A stretch of 64,000 nucleotides of DNA from Moesziomyces globuligerus (taxonomy: Eukaryota; Basidiomycota; Ustilaginomycetes; Ustilaginales; Ustilaginaceae). A model generated the notes under the pieces. It was not told where the DNA came from. It made no database searches and was given only the letters and a program-made list of their open reading frames with translations. Of the stretch, positions 9,453 to 20,400 are shown piece after piece. How positions within the stretch are numbered: position 1 is the stretch's first letter; each line of letters opens with the position of its first letter. Both the position numbers and the translations under genes were made by a program. The stretch lies in the NCBI GenBank assembly GCA_030849465.1, contig JARVLF010000004.1, positions 186,001 to 250,000 of the forward strand, written 5' to 3'.

Positions 9453-11001
9453 GATGCCAGAGGGGTGAGAGGGTATCGACGGAAGTGGAGTGCGGACGAC
9501 AGCGGTGGTGGTTGTTAGTAGAAAGAGCAGCGAGGTCGGCAGCAATGTGGATGGCCAGCACGTGTATGAGCACGCTGTAGGATGTTTGCTTGCCGCAAGT
9601 GCCGCGTCTTGGTGTTTGCGAGCGCTGTGCGAAACGAAGATGATGGCGATTCGAGAAGGTGCGAAAGCAAGCGAAAGCAAAGCGGAAGGAAAGAGCGCCG
9701 CTCTGCGGGGCAAACAACGGCGATGGCCTCGGCGGCGAAGAAATTGTGACGGCCTGCCTCAGCCCACGAACCCTGGCATCGGGAGCACGCTCACATGTTC
9801 AGCCCCATCTCCCGATATCTGTCGTAGACTTGATGTCATCTGCGGCCTAACACATATCTCGATGGCAGCGCAGGTGATCGCTCGCATAAATTGAATCGGT
9901 AGAATGGCAGAGGTTGGACCCTGAACAGGGCCGCGTAAGCACCTCGCTCAGCCGAGCTGCAACGGGCGGTCACGCACAGCAGGATAAGGTGATGCGACAT
10001 CATCCAAGAGTGCTCGACCGTGAGTGATGCTGACCGTCACAGAGATTCGATGGAATGTCATGGATGACGTCCAGCACCATCATCGGCGGTCACCATCAAA
10101 ACTCGTCGACGTGGCATGGTTTTCGGTTGGGGCGGTGCTCTCCGCGGGGATGAAGGGTTGAGCTGAAAGATGTGCAGCTGGAAGAGATGGAAGATCGAGC
10201 GAGTGCGGCACCCGAAAGCCAAGAGCGAGGGCAGCAAGGGCACCGCCAATTGATCCCGAGCTGAGAGGGCGGATGCTGAGCTGAGCCTGAGCAGCAACGT
10301 CAAAGACGCCATTTGTGATTGTGTGAGCCGCTGCGATACGGACAAAGGGCGGTTTGGGGCGGCTAGACGCAGGGGGGCCGAACAGTGCGCCAAAGCGCAC
10401 CATCTGAGCTCAGCCGCGATAATCGAAAGCGGCAGAAGGGGCGACTCAGAAGCGGCACGCGCTCGCCCTTAGCTCCGTGCTGGCTGGCTCACCAAAGCAT
10501 TTTCATTGAAAAAAAAGCAACAGCTCAGCCCGGCTCAGCCAAGCTCGACCCTGCCAGTCACGCTCACCGTGACAGCCGCTGCGTCTCCACCTGCTGCTGA
10601 GCGTGTCGGGGCCTGTGCCACACCTGGTGCCGCTTTCAGTGTCCGCCACGCAGCCACAGATGCACACAATCACAAGCCCAGCACCGAAAGCACACCTTCA
10701 TCCCCTATCTCTCGCCCTAACTCTCTTCACCATCAGCTCTCTGCACACACTCGGCCAATCCACCACTACCCACAGCATCACCACTACCACCATCACCACC
10801 ACCAACTCACCAGCCCCCCTTTACGCACGCATACAGACAGCGACCACCTCCACCCGGCGCAACTGCAACTCGCACATCGACTCGAACGCATACATCTCGC
10901 TTGCTCTCACACTCCTGTGACTGCGAGATCCCTTTCATCGCCACTTCGCGACTGCACTCGAAGACGGCCTCGCCAGCTTGAGAGTCGAAGCAGCTATCAC
11001 C
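9453..11001. promoter_or_regulatory. Divergent intergenic region, BBP / bZIP
   Basis: 1.55 kb without a supportable gene. The last 400 bp before the bZIP ATG are rich in CAC/CCA and pyrimidines, as expected of a long transcribed leader. A short inverted repeat GTCACG-N5-CGTGAC lies at 10557-10573. A poly-A tract is at about 10508-10516. Confidence 0.55.
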
Positions 11002-12792
11002 ATGGCCGCCACTCAGGTGGCTCGCAACTCTGGCTTCTCGTCTTTTGACGACATCGTCAAGATGCCTTCTTCCCCCACCCTCCAGCCGCGCGCTCGAGCC
11101 GTCTCCTCGGCCGCCGCTGACCCCAACACCACGCCCAAGCCGCTCCAAGCTTCATCGTCGGCCGCCAACGGCGCTTCTGCTTCCACCTCATCTACCGCCT
11201 CGGCCTTCAACATGCGCAAGGTCGGCCTCGACCAAAACCAGCCCCCTCCGCCCCCTGGCTCGTCGCCCGAAGTCTTCTTCCGCTACTACCTCGCTGTCGA
11301 GCTCCGCAAAGCTGGTACCCAGCCCAGCGAGGCGCTCCTCGACAGGTACGTCCGCAATCACTTTGATAGCCTCTTCAAGAACAAGACCGCACAGGCCGCC
11401 GCCGCTGCACCCGCTCAGCCAGCTGCTTCTGCGGCCACCACCCCTTCGCAGTCGCACGCCTCCACCTCGGACGTCACCGTCGCCGCTGTCGCGCGTCCCC
11501 CTGCGCCTCAGCCCTCGGCTGCCCAGCTCAAAGCCGCGGCCATCGCAACTCCCGCCTCGGCATCGCACAACGATACCGCCAGCCCGCCCGAGCTCGACAC
11601 CGCCGAGTCGCCCGCCCTTTCCGGCCGCAGCTACTCGCCCGTCGCCACGCCTCCGGCTCTCGGCACCATCGACGAGAACGACAATGCGCTCGTCGACTTC
11701 TCCAGCGTGTTTGGCGAACCCAGCTCGTCGCTGCTCACCGCGCCTGCGCACGCCGCTGGTTCCGACGCCATCAAGTTTGAGGACGAGTCGGACCAGATGC
11801 TTGGCTTCTTCCGCACCTCGCCCTTCCGCACCACCGAGTACGAGTCGGCCACCATCGACCCGCACGTCGTCGAGCAACCCGCCTCGCTGCAGTCCGCCTT
11901 CACCATGCCGCTCGACTCGATCAGTCCATCGCAGCTCGCCGTCGCTCACCCACCCTCGTTCAACGCCAGCCTCAAGGAATCCCACTATCGCGACGACTCG
12001 GCTGCGCCCATGTCCGAAGATGGCATGTCGGACGACGACGACGAGCACCACAGCGGCAGCCGCCACTCTTCGCCGTCCAAGTCGTCGGCCAAGGCGCTGA
12101 GCATGATCCCGATGGCGGTGGGCGACACCAACTACCTCAAGCCCGACCCGGAGGAGTACAAGAAGCTGAGCAGCAAGGAGAAGCGCCAGCTGCGCAACAA
12201 GATCTCGGCGCGCAACTTCCGCACGCGCAGAAAGGAGTACATCACGCACCTCGAGGACGAGATCTCGGACCGCGACACGCTCATCGAGGGGCTCCGCCAG
12301 CAGATCTCGCAGCTGAGCGTCGAGAACAAGAGCCTCAAGGACGAGGTGCGCACCATCAAGGCGCGCACCATTTCGTCGCAGGACGTAAGCAAGATCCTCG
12401 AGGCGCTCCAGACCATGACGTCGACCACGCCTGCAGCGGGCGGCGTGGGCGGCGTGGGCGGCGTGGGCGGCGTGGGCGGCAGCGCCCAGCTCGGCGTGCC
12501 TGGCTCGACGTCTGGCAGGAGCAGCCCGACCAACGAGTTTGGCGCCGCCAGCGGTCCGCTCACGCCCGGAGCGTTCCTCAACTTTGGCAGCGATGCGTCG
12601 AGGCCTGGCACGCCCACGTTTGCCGTGCCGGGCTCGCCGAGGTCGCAGTCGCCGCGTCCGTCGCTGCTGCGAAGGTCTTCGCCCTCGCTGCTGCCCCAGC
12701 CCAACACCAAGAAGGACGTGGCGCCCTCGAGCAGCTTCTGGGGCGGCGTCGGCAGTGTCAATGGCTCCAACTCGTTCATGCCCGTGTGCTGA
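11002..12792 (+). CDS. bZIP transcription factor
   Basis: Single exon, 596 residues. The ATG at 11002 has a good context (CACCATGG); the frame opens 24 bp earlier without a better start. Residues 1-370 are Ala/Ser/Pro-rich with acidic patches. The DNA-binding basic region lies near residues 383-410 (EKRQLRNKISARNFRTRRK) with Asn399 and Arg407 in the bZIP N-x7-R spacing. A leucine-zipper coiled coil follows to about residue 455 (YITHLEDEISDRDTLIEGL and on). Four GGV-type repeats follow near residues 480-493, then a Ser/Pro/Gly tail. The NKISARNF variant of the NxxAAxxC core resembles a filamentous-fungal/basidiomycete bZIP group whose targets I cannot name. Nuclear; function unknown. Confidence 0.93.
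   Translation: MAATQVARNSGFSSFDDIVKMPSSPTLQPRARAVSSAAADPNTTPKPLQASSSAANGASASTSSTASAFNMRKVGLDQNQPPPPPGSSPEVFFRYYLAVELRKAGTQPSEALLDRYVRNHFDSLFKNKTAQAAAAAPAQPAASAATTPSQSHASTSDVTVAAVARPPAPQPSAAQLKAAAIATPASASHNDTASPPELDTAESPALSGRSYSPVATPPALGTIDENDNALVDFSSVFGEPSSSLLTAPAHAAGSDAIKFEDESDQMLGFFRTSPFRTTEYESATIDPHVVEQPASLQSAFTMPLDSISPSQLAVAHPPSFNASLKESHYRDDSAAPMSEDGMSDDDDEHHSGSRHSSPSKSSAKALSMIPMAVGDTNYLKPDPEEYKKLSSKEKRQLRNKISARNFRTRRKEYITHLEDEISDRDTLIEGLRQQISQLSVENKSLKDEVRTIKARTISSQDVSKILEALQTMTSTTPAAGGVGGVGGVGGVGGSAQLGVPGSTSGRSSPTNEFGAASGPLTPGAFLNFGSDASRPGTPTFAVPGSPRSQSPRPSLLRRSSPSLLPQPNTKKDVAPSSSFWGGVGSVNGSNSFMPVC
12439..12480 (+). repeat. GGCGTGGGC nonamer repeat inside the bZIP gene
   Basis: Four perfect copies of a 9-bp unit in phase with the codons give a Gly-Val-Gly repeat in the disordered tail. 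It is likely length-polymorphic between strains (inference). Confidence 0.8.
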
Positions 12793-12959
12793 TGCCGTCG
12801 CGTAACCAGCCGGCCCCCCTTCTCCCAGTCACTATTTGGTATTCTTTTTCTCGCTGTTGCTTCTTCGCATAATGGTACATATGGTTTCGACTCAGACAAG
12901 GTGTGAAGGTGGACGACTCTGGGTGAGACAAGGGAGGACACTTGGCTTTGGCTTCGGGC

Positions 12960-13310
12960 AACCTAAGCTTGCTTGAGAGGGGGGGTTTGGGAGGAGGGAG
13001 GCGAAGTTGACGGGCGGTGGAGAGAGGTAGACGGGATTTGGATCTGGGAGAGAGGGGGTGGGATCGGGGAGGGGAGGATATCGGATGAGCGAGGTAGACT
13101 AGTGTTGAGATTGGAATGAGATGACGGATGAGGGAGAGGGGGGGTGGGGGGTGAGACAGGGAAGGTTGTGATCCGCGGTTCCGTGGTAGCATTCCGCTCT
13201 CCGGGTAGGGATAGCGGAAGACTCCGGATGGCACGATCAGATGGTGCAGCCGAGAAGCCGCGGTAACTCTACGGGGCCTTCAGGAGGAGCGGGGAGGGGG
13301 GGGGGGGAAG
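12960..13310 (+). repeat. G-rich purine tract with a G12 run
   Basis: Long GA/G-rich stretches (for example around 12977, 13050-13078 and 13132-13152) end in twelve consecutive G at 13296-13307. Several groups of four or more G runs could form G-quadruplexes. It lies in the 3' flank of the bZIP gene. Confidence 0.6.
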
Positions 13311-14632
13311 AGACGACGGGAAAGCTTGTTTTGACCGCAGGTGGGGTTAGGGGAGCTTTTTGCGGGGAGTCTGAGTTGCATGAAATCCAAATCCCCCCCC
13401 ACCTCGCCCCCGCTCTTGCACCCTCCCCCCTCCCGCTGCTACGCTCGGCTCGACTCACGCAATATTCAAGACACTAGCTCTGAACTCTGCCCAGTGTCAG
13501 CTTTGATCGTCCAGACTGCGCTCAACTCGTTCAAACGGTCACCGGGGAGGCGAATGGCTGATGAGTGCCTTGTTTTCAACCTCCGCTCCTGATCAAAATG
13601 CGTTGATACTCCCCCTCCCCCCGCCCGGAGGTTGGAGATGCAATCCAAGGCCACCGGCGAATGGGCTTCTGACATCCAAGCTACCCAACGTGCTCGACCG
13701 GCCATCCCTGCAAGACGGACCGAGAAATCTTCAGACACCACCCTAACGCCATGCAAGTGCGGCATCGTCCTAAGGTGAGACGCCACATGGGCCGAGATTC
13801 AAGTCAGAACTCGTCCGAGTGCGGTGAGCTTTGAGACTCAGCCGAGATGGGCAGAGCATGATGGACTTTTGATCGAGACCGTCGGTGATGTTTCTTTGGC
13901 TTCGGCGGTGCGTGCGCCGCTGCGTCGGGTGCGCCGGTGCATTTCTGAGCCTGTTATACGCCGAGGCCGCGCCGTCCTCAGCTCTGCTTGCAAGGCGTTA
14001 CGTACAGAGTGGAGTGGGGTCTTCCGATGCAAGCGGAATTGCTCAGTGGCTCGGCCGACAGCAATGCGATTTGCGTCCAACGCCAAAAAAGAAAAAGGGC
14101 CAGACAACCCGATCGCGTTTGCACGGCAATCTCTGCTCTGGCTCTCGGCAGCTCGCTCGAGTTGGAGCGTGTTTTCCGAGGCCCGCTTGGCCAAAAAATG
14201 CAGGGCCCAATCGCATCGATCCAGACGGCCACATTTCATGCCCTCGCTAAACCGCCCGCCTCTCGTGTCGACCTCTCTCTCTGAGTTCCCCAACTTTGTT
14301 GACCACCCAAGACGAGACCGCGTTGCGTCACCATGTCCGTCACATCGCTCGGCTCGCTCACCAAGAGGGAAAACCAAAGCATACAAACCCCACACTTGGT
14401 CCGCCTCTTCCGACATGGGCAGAGATCAGGACCAGCTAGCTGCGTTGGACGTGACGCAAGCAGGATCCGCTTTGCCCGTGTTTGAGCATCGCATGACGAC
14501 CGCAGGATCGATCATAGCACCGGGTGAGAGAAGCATGCAGAACACCCGCAGGCAAAGTGCAAGCCTGCATGCGAGGCAGAACTGCAAACAACGTTACGCA
14601 GGCACCCTTGACCAATCCCTCTTGCAAACCTC

Positions 14633-14680
14633 GCCCCTTGGCCCCTTGGCCCCTTGGCCCCTTGGCCCCTTGGCCCCTTG
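14633..14680 (+). repeat. Tandem repeat (GCCCCTTG)x6
   Basis: Six perfect, contiguous copies of an 8-bp unit, 48 bp in all, in the non-coding interval. Confidence 0.9.
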
Positions 14681-16460
14681 CTCGTCTGGCGTCATGGGCT
14701 CACCGAACTCGAGGCTGCATCGTCGGGTCGGCATGACTTGGGGAGGAGAGCGAGGATGGCCGCGGGTGAGTTCGGCATGAATCCAGCCTGCCGCTCGACG
14801 TGAAGTTCAGCCAAGCGAGTCCACCACGTCGACGACCGAGCCAGCTCATCCTCCTTGCCCTGACGAGGTTGCGCGAAACTGGCGGTGCATACAGTGTCAG
14901 GAACCTCCGCGATTCCAAGATGTGTGCGTGCTGCTGCATGGGTGACACAGCCATCTGCAGACGCGGCGAGATGGCCGGACGGTGCATGGCATTCGACCTC
15001 CGCCGAGGCTTGCAGAAGAACACTCGAGCGCAAAAGACGATTTGAGACCCAGTGAAACCGGCAGGCCGACCAAGCGCAGCAACGGCCGCGGCAGCGTGAG
15101 GAGGATGCATTTCATGCCGGAGGCTGGCCGAGGGGCGTGGCCATGCGCCGATTCGTTCTCAGCGCAGAGCAGAACACCGTTTGGAGCGGTTGGGGCGAGC
15201 GTCGAAGAGCCATCGAACCGGTCCGCATCCGACCGCGCTTTCATTGTGCACGGCCGCCGCTCGGTCGTAAGTTTATGCATCCAATGCACCCAACACTCGC
15301 CCAGTTCCAACATCGGTGCAATTTCTGCAGCGAAACGCGCGGAAATGGCGCTTTTGGCTCTTTGCCAGGAGGAGAGGGAAAAAAAATTGAGCTGCACACC
15401 TGACACTGCGTACTGCATGCGCCAGAGGCCTCTCAGTCCCGACGCCGTTCCCGCCGCCCGGACTAAGCCCAGGCTCGCTCCACCGACGCACAACCACCAG
15501 CTCAGCTGAGCCAGCTGATCGAGCTGAGCGCTGCCTCGTCGGATGTTCCCGCGTCGCACCATCGGATGATCGACGGTCCCTACCGTATCTACCCGTGGCG
15601 GCATGGTCATGAGGAGGGCAAGGGGTGGGTCCAGAGTCCAGACGCAGGTGGAGGCCTAGCTTTGGTTGAAACTAGAACCGACTCACATTGGCCGCGGCCT
15701 ATGTGTGCAGCTGTGCTGACCATTAGAGCCTCCCGAGCGCCGACCGAAGCAGTTGTCTGCGACCAATGTGGGCGCGCCCGCTGCCTCGACCCTCTCAGCT
15801 GGTACTGACGTCGTCTGCCTTCTCTCGCTTTTCGCCGATCCCCAACAGCTCGATGGCCTCCCACCGGGCTCTGCCCCTCCGGCCCCTCGGGCGCCTGCGC
15901 CACCAGCCCGGCCCCGTGACTCGATCTGCGGTGTCGGTTGCTACTCGAGCGTCCCTCTTAAGCTGGTCGTCATCCGATGGGACCAGTCGGGCAACGAGAC
16001 GACGTCGATTCCAAAGCGTTGGCGTTGGGGAGGCCAGGTAAAATTAAACAGAGAAAGGATCTTCCGGGACGAGTGGGAGGTGTGTCGGCAGAATAGCGCG
16101 AGTGGGGGTGGTGGTTGTCACTCTGGCTCTGGTGCCTGAGCCGCCACGCTCCAACGGCAAAGAGGGTGCAGGGTCAAGCGAGCTGCATACTGCATTGCAC
16201 TTGGGCGGTAAGTGGCAGCGATAGACAAAAGAGAAAAAAAGCAAGCGCGTTTTCAGCGGCCAAACGAGAGCGAGAGCGTCGATTGAGAGGGGGTTCGCTC
16301 GATCCCTCGGACTCGCTTTCACTCGCTCGCCCATCCATCCAGGCCACGACCAACACGCGCTGCGACTGCGCATCTGCGCATTTCCAACCCAGAGTGCCAC
16401 TCGTACTGTTTAGCTCAACGCTTTTTCCATCGCATTCACAACCGCTCTTTGCCAGGCTAG

Positions 16461-16485
16461 AGCATAGCACAGCACAGCACAGCAC
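16461..16485 (+). repeat. Short tandem repeat (AGCAC)n
   Basis: One AGCAT followed by four AGCAC units in the presumed leader of the MAPK-ELP5 gene. Confidence 0.75.
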
Positions 16486-17173
16486 ATCACATCAACGTAC
16501 CGCCGCAGCCGCCAGCTGCTGTTGCTGCTGCAATTCACGCCAAGCAGCCCCTCTCTCGGCCTCTACTCTGCTCCGGCTCCCGCCCAACATCACCGCCCTC
16601 CCCACCTCGTCCTCCCCTATCCCACCCCACCTCATCTCTGGCGCTCATCCCTTTCATTCCTCCTTGCGCTCCTCACCCATCTCATCACCCTTGGCTCGCT
16701 TCCTTCGCTCTCCTCTTCTTCGTCCGCCATCACCATCAACGTACTCAAAATCCGGACGACATCGCGACTCGCACACGCACCCTACCTGCATCGTACCACC
16801 CTCTCGCAACTCGCACCGCAGTACTTCGACTCACACGACACCCAGCCACACCTTTCTGCCGTCCACACACGTTGACAACGCACGCCATCTGGCGCATCTC
16901 ACCTGCAAAGCCACGCTCCCTTTGTCCGCACCGCGTCCGCGTCCTGCTTCCTTTCAAGCGGCGGCTCCCCTAGCGAGGCTCCATTGTCGCCTTAGCTCGT
17001 CAACAGCTGCGCCCGCAGCACTCACGCTCGGACATCGGCCCTTGCTTTCACACAAAGCCCACTCGATCCGAGCACACACATCGCACCTGCATCCTCGCGC
17101 ATGCAACCCTTGGCCCCTCGACGCCCCCCACACTTTCAGCTCAACTAGTCACCATCGCGCTGCTGGCCTATCA

Positions 17174-17203
17174 CCATCCACCATCCACCATCCACCATCC
17201 ACC
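17174..17203 (+). repeat. Short tandem repeat (CATCCAC)x4
   Basis: Four near-perfect heptamer units in the CA-rich leader about 250 bp before the MAPK-ELP5 ATG. Confidence 0.75.
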
Positions 17204-17450
17204 ACCTCCACCATCATCACGCCTGCATCTCTCTGGCTAGCATCGTATCGTTCGTAAAGGGTCTTTCGAGCCAAAGCAACTGCATACACCGCACTTCACT
17301 CGTACGCCCTCGTTGCAGCAGCTGATTTGTGCGTAGCGTCGGACGCGGCGGATACACGAACGCCCTCGTGCACGCATCACCCCCGCCTTGCTCAGTCTCA
17401 ACTCACCTGTGCTGCAAGTTTCGTTTGTCGGCCTTGCCGCACCAACCATC

Positions 17451-20400
17451 ATGCCCGCACCCAACGCCACCCCTTCATCGCCTCCTCCGCAGGCGCTTGC
17501 CTCCTCCTCGGCGCCAAAGACGCCACCACCACCACCCTCGCCCTCCTCTTCCTCTTCCGTCGTTCACCAGGTCGGATCAAGACAGGGCACGCGCACCCGC
17601 ACCCGCACCCGTCGCAACATGTCCGCCTCGGCTTCCGCCTCTCACCGCACTCCCCGCTACACCAACGACGACCACCCCATGGCTCCCCACAACCTTGCCG
17701 AGCGCGGCTACCACTCCTTCCGCTGCCTCGGCGTCCCCTTCCACGTAAAGCAGCGCTACACCTTTGTCCGAGAACTCGGCATCGGCGCCTACGGCTGCGT
17801 CGCCCTCTGTCGCGACGAGGTGCTCGATTGCAACGTCGCCATCAAAAAGGTCACTCGCATCTTTGAAAAGGACGTCCTCGCTCGCAGGGCGCTTCGCGAG
17901 GTCGCCCTCCTCCGCCACATTGGCATGTGCGACAACGTCACCGCCCTCCTCGACTTTGACACCGCCTTCATCGACTTTTCCGAGATCTACCTCGTCCTCT
18001 CCGCCAGCGAGGCAGACCTCTCGCAAATCATTCGCTCCGGTCAGGCGCTCTCGGACGCACACCACCAGTACTTTATGGCACAGATCCTTCGCGGCGTCCG
18101 CTACATGCATGCCGCCAAGGTCATCCACCGCGATCTCAAGCCCAGCAACCTTCTCGTCAATGGCGACTGCGCGCTCCGCATCTGCGATTTCGGCTTGGCA
18201 CGTGCTTACGCCGATTCGGACGAATTCCCCACCCCCAACACCGCCACAGAAGATGGCGAGCCACAGCCTAGGACAAGCATCAGCAGCAGTGCCGACGGCG
18301 AACCTGCCGAGGCCAAGTCCATGGCGCAAGAGCCTACCGTCTCCAACGCTGATGCGGCAGTTCAATCCGGCTCGGCCCGCACGCCTTCGCCTTCGTCGGA
18401 CCTTCACGTTCAGCTCCACAAGACCGACTCCAAGGGCAAGCAGAAGCGCCTCAACTACCCTGGTGGTCCGCTCACCGGCTACGTCGCCACAAGATGGTAC
18501 CGTGCGCCCGAGGTCATGCTCTGCTTCCGCGAGGGCTACGGCCCCGAGATGGACATGTGGTCGGTCGGATGCATCCTCGCCGAGCTCATCGCAGGTGCAC
18601 CCATCTTTGGCGGCAAGGACTACGTCGACCAGATTGCACGCATCAACAACGTCCTCGGCTCGCCCTCCGAGGCCGTGCTCGACAAGATTGGCTCCGAGCG
18701 CGCAAAGACCTACATCAAGTCGCTTCCCAACATGCCCGCCGTGCCTCTCGAGAAGCTCTACCCGAACGCCAACCCCGAGGCGCTCGACCTTGTCGCCAAG
18801 CTGCTCACCTGGGACCCCGACCACCGCCTCACCGCCCAGGAAGCGCTCCAGCACCCCTGGCTCAAGGCCTACCACGAGTCCAACGCGCGCTGGCAGCCTC
18901 CCCAACCCTTCGACAAGTTTGGCGATGTCGAGTACATCCACTCGCTCCGCCAGTTCAAGGGCAGCCTCCAGCGCGAGGCCGACGAGATGCGCATGGAACT
19001 CGAGGAGCTCGAGCGCGAAGAGCTCGAGAGCCTCGGTCCCCATGACAAGCCCGACCAAGATTACGCCGACGCATCCAACGGCGAGCCGAGCCATGCCAAC
19101 GGTAACGGAACGAGTAGCAATGGCGCACCACACGAGCCGCAACCCGAGGTAGCTGCGAACGGCAACGGACAGCCCCCAGCACCAGTGGATTCGGATTCGG
19201 GAAACGTCCAGCGGGCAGATGACGCCGTCGACCAGCAAGCTCCGAGCGAGAGCGAGCCCAGCCGTGTCGATGCCGATGCCCAGCCACCGGACGCGAACCG
19301 CCCTCTCGAAGCCTCGGACGAAGATACGGGCGCCGAGACAGACGCGGATGCGCTCTCGTGCAACGCCTCGTCCCAGTCCGGCCACCTGCCTACGGACGCG
19401 GCGTCGTCCAGCTCTTCCATCCGCACACCTTCGTCCACGTCGGGCGCCAGCGCGGACGAGGCCGAGCCGCCGTCGCCGCGTCTGTACGAGACGTGTCGCA
19501 TGTCCACCGCGCTCAAGAGCCGTGCCGAGCATCTCGAAGAGGGCAAGGCGCTGCGCAAGCCGCCGTCGTTTTTTCGGCTCGGGCATGAAGTGGAAGGACG
19601 CCCGTTGATCGATCTCGCTTCCGCGCCCACGCCGGACGAGATGTTCAGCGACGCCTTCATGCCCTCCCAGGTCCTCACCGTGGCTCGCGGTCTGGTCGAG
19701 TACCAGAGCACTGCCGCAGCACTAGCCATGCGTGAGTCGACCCTCCTTCTCCCGTGCAATCCTCAGCACGGTGCCAACAGCACCATCGCAGCGACCAAAG
19801 TCGCGTCGGGCGCTGGCGAAGCCGCCGGCTCGGGCGCGTCTTCGTTCACTTCGGCCAGTCGGGCCCAGAGCGGCTCGCGCGCAGGAGCAGCAGGCGCAGC
19901 GAGCACATCGTCGCTCGGCCAGAGCCTGCTCGACGACACGCTCTTCGCACCCGCCGACGGCTCGTCGAGCGGACTCAAGAGCGCCTCGTCGCAGCGCCAC
20001 GGCAAGCAGCTCGTGGTGCTGCAGGACTCGGTCGTGCAGTCGTCGGCACGGCTGCTGCGCGAGCTCATCCACCGCGCTGCGCTACGCAACCACACGGTGC
20101 TGCTCGTAGCTACGCTCCGCAGACCCGAGACCTACCTCGATGCGCTTGGCGATGCCCGCGTGGCGGCCATCGACGCCACCAGCCTCGGCGACGAGTATGC
20201 CGACGACGCGTCTGCGATCAGCTCGGTCGAGCAGCTCGGCGACCGCATCCGCACCGAGCTCACCGCGCTCAACGCTGGCGTGGCCCGGGCGACGGTGTTG
20301 GTCGACTCGCTCAATGCGCTCGTGCGTGCAAGCAACGTCGCGCGTGCCAGCCGACTGGTGCGCGAGACGCTCGGTCTGATCAGCGCCTCGTCGCGGCTCG

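Larger units (their letters stand above)
12793..17450. other. Gene-poor 4.7-kb interval upstream of the MAPK-ELP5 gene
   Basis: No open frame here (the longest are 318, 237 and 380 codons) shows a domain or natural composition, and no tRNA or snRNA is recognisable. 12960-13170 is a G-rich purine tract. 13296-13307 is a run of 12 G. 14633-14680, 16461-16485 and 17174-17203 are tandem repeats. About 16300-17450 is pyrimidine- and CA-rich and looks like a very long leader of the downstream gene. A lineage-specific or non-coding gene cannot be excluded. Confidence 0.5.

Noticed and set aside
13824..15610. Candidate genes of 318, 192 and 237 codons in the gene-poor interval
   Set aside because: No start context, domain, or amino-acid composition typical of real proteins here; overlapping frames on both strands are equally open.
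16115..17257. 380-codon Ser/His/Thr-rich frame upstream of MAPK-ELP5
   Set aside because: Generated by the CA- and pyrimidine-rich leader; interrupted by simple repeats and without domain features.
17577..19586. 669-codon minus-strand frame opposite the MAP kinase
   Set aside because: Antisense shadow of an unmistakable kinase domain.
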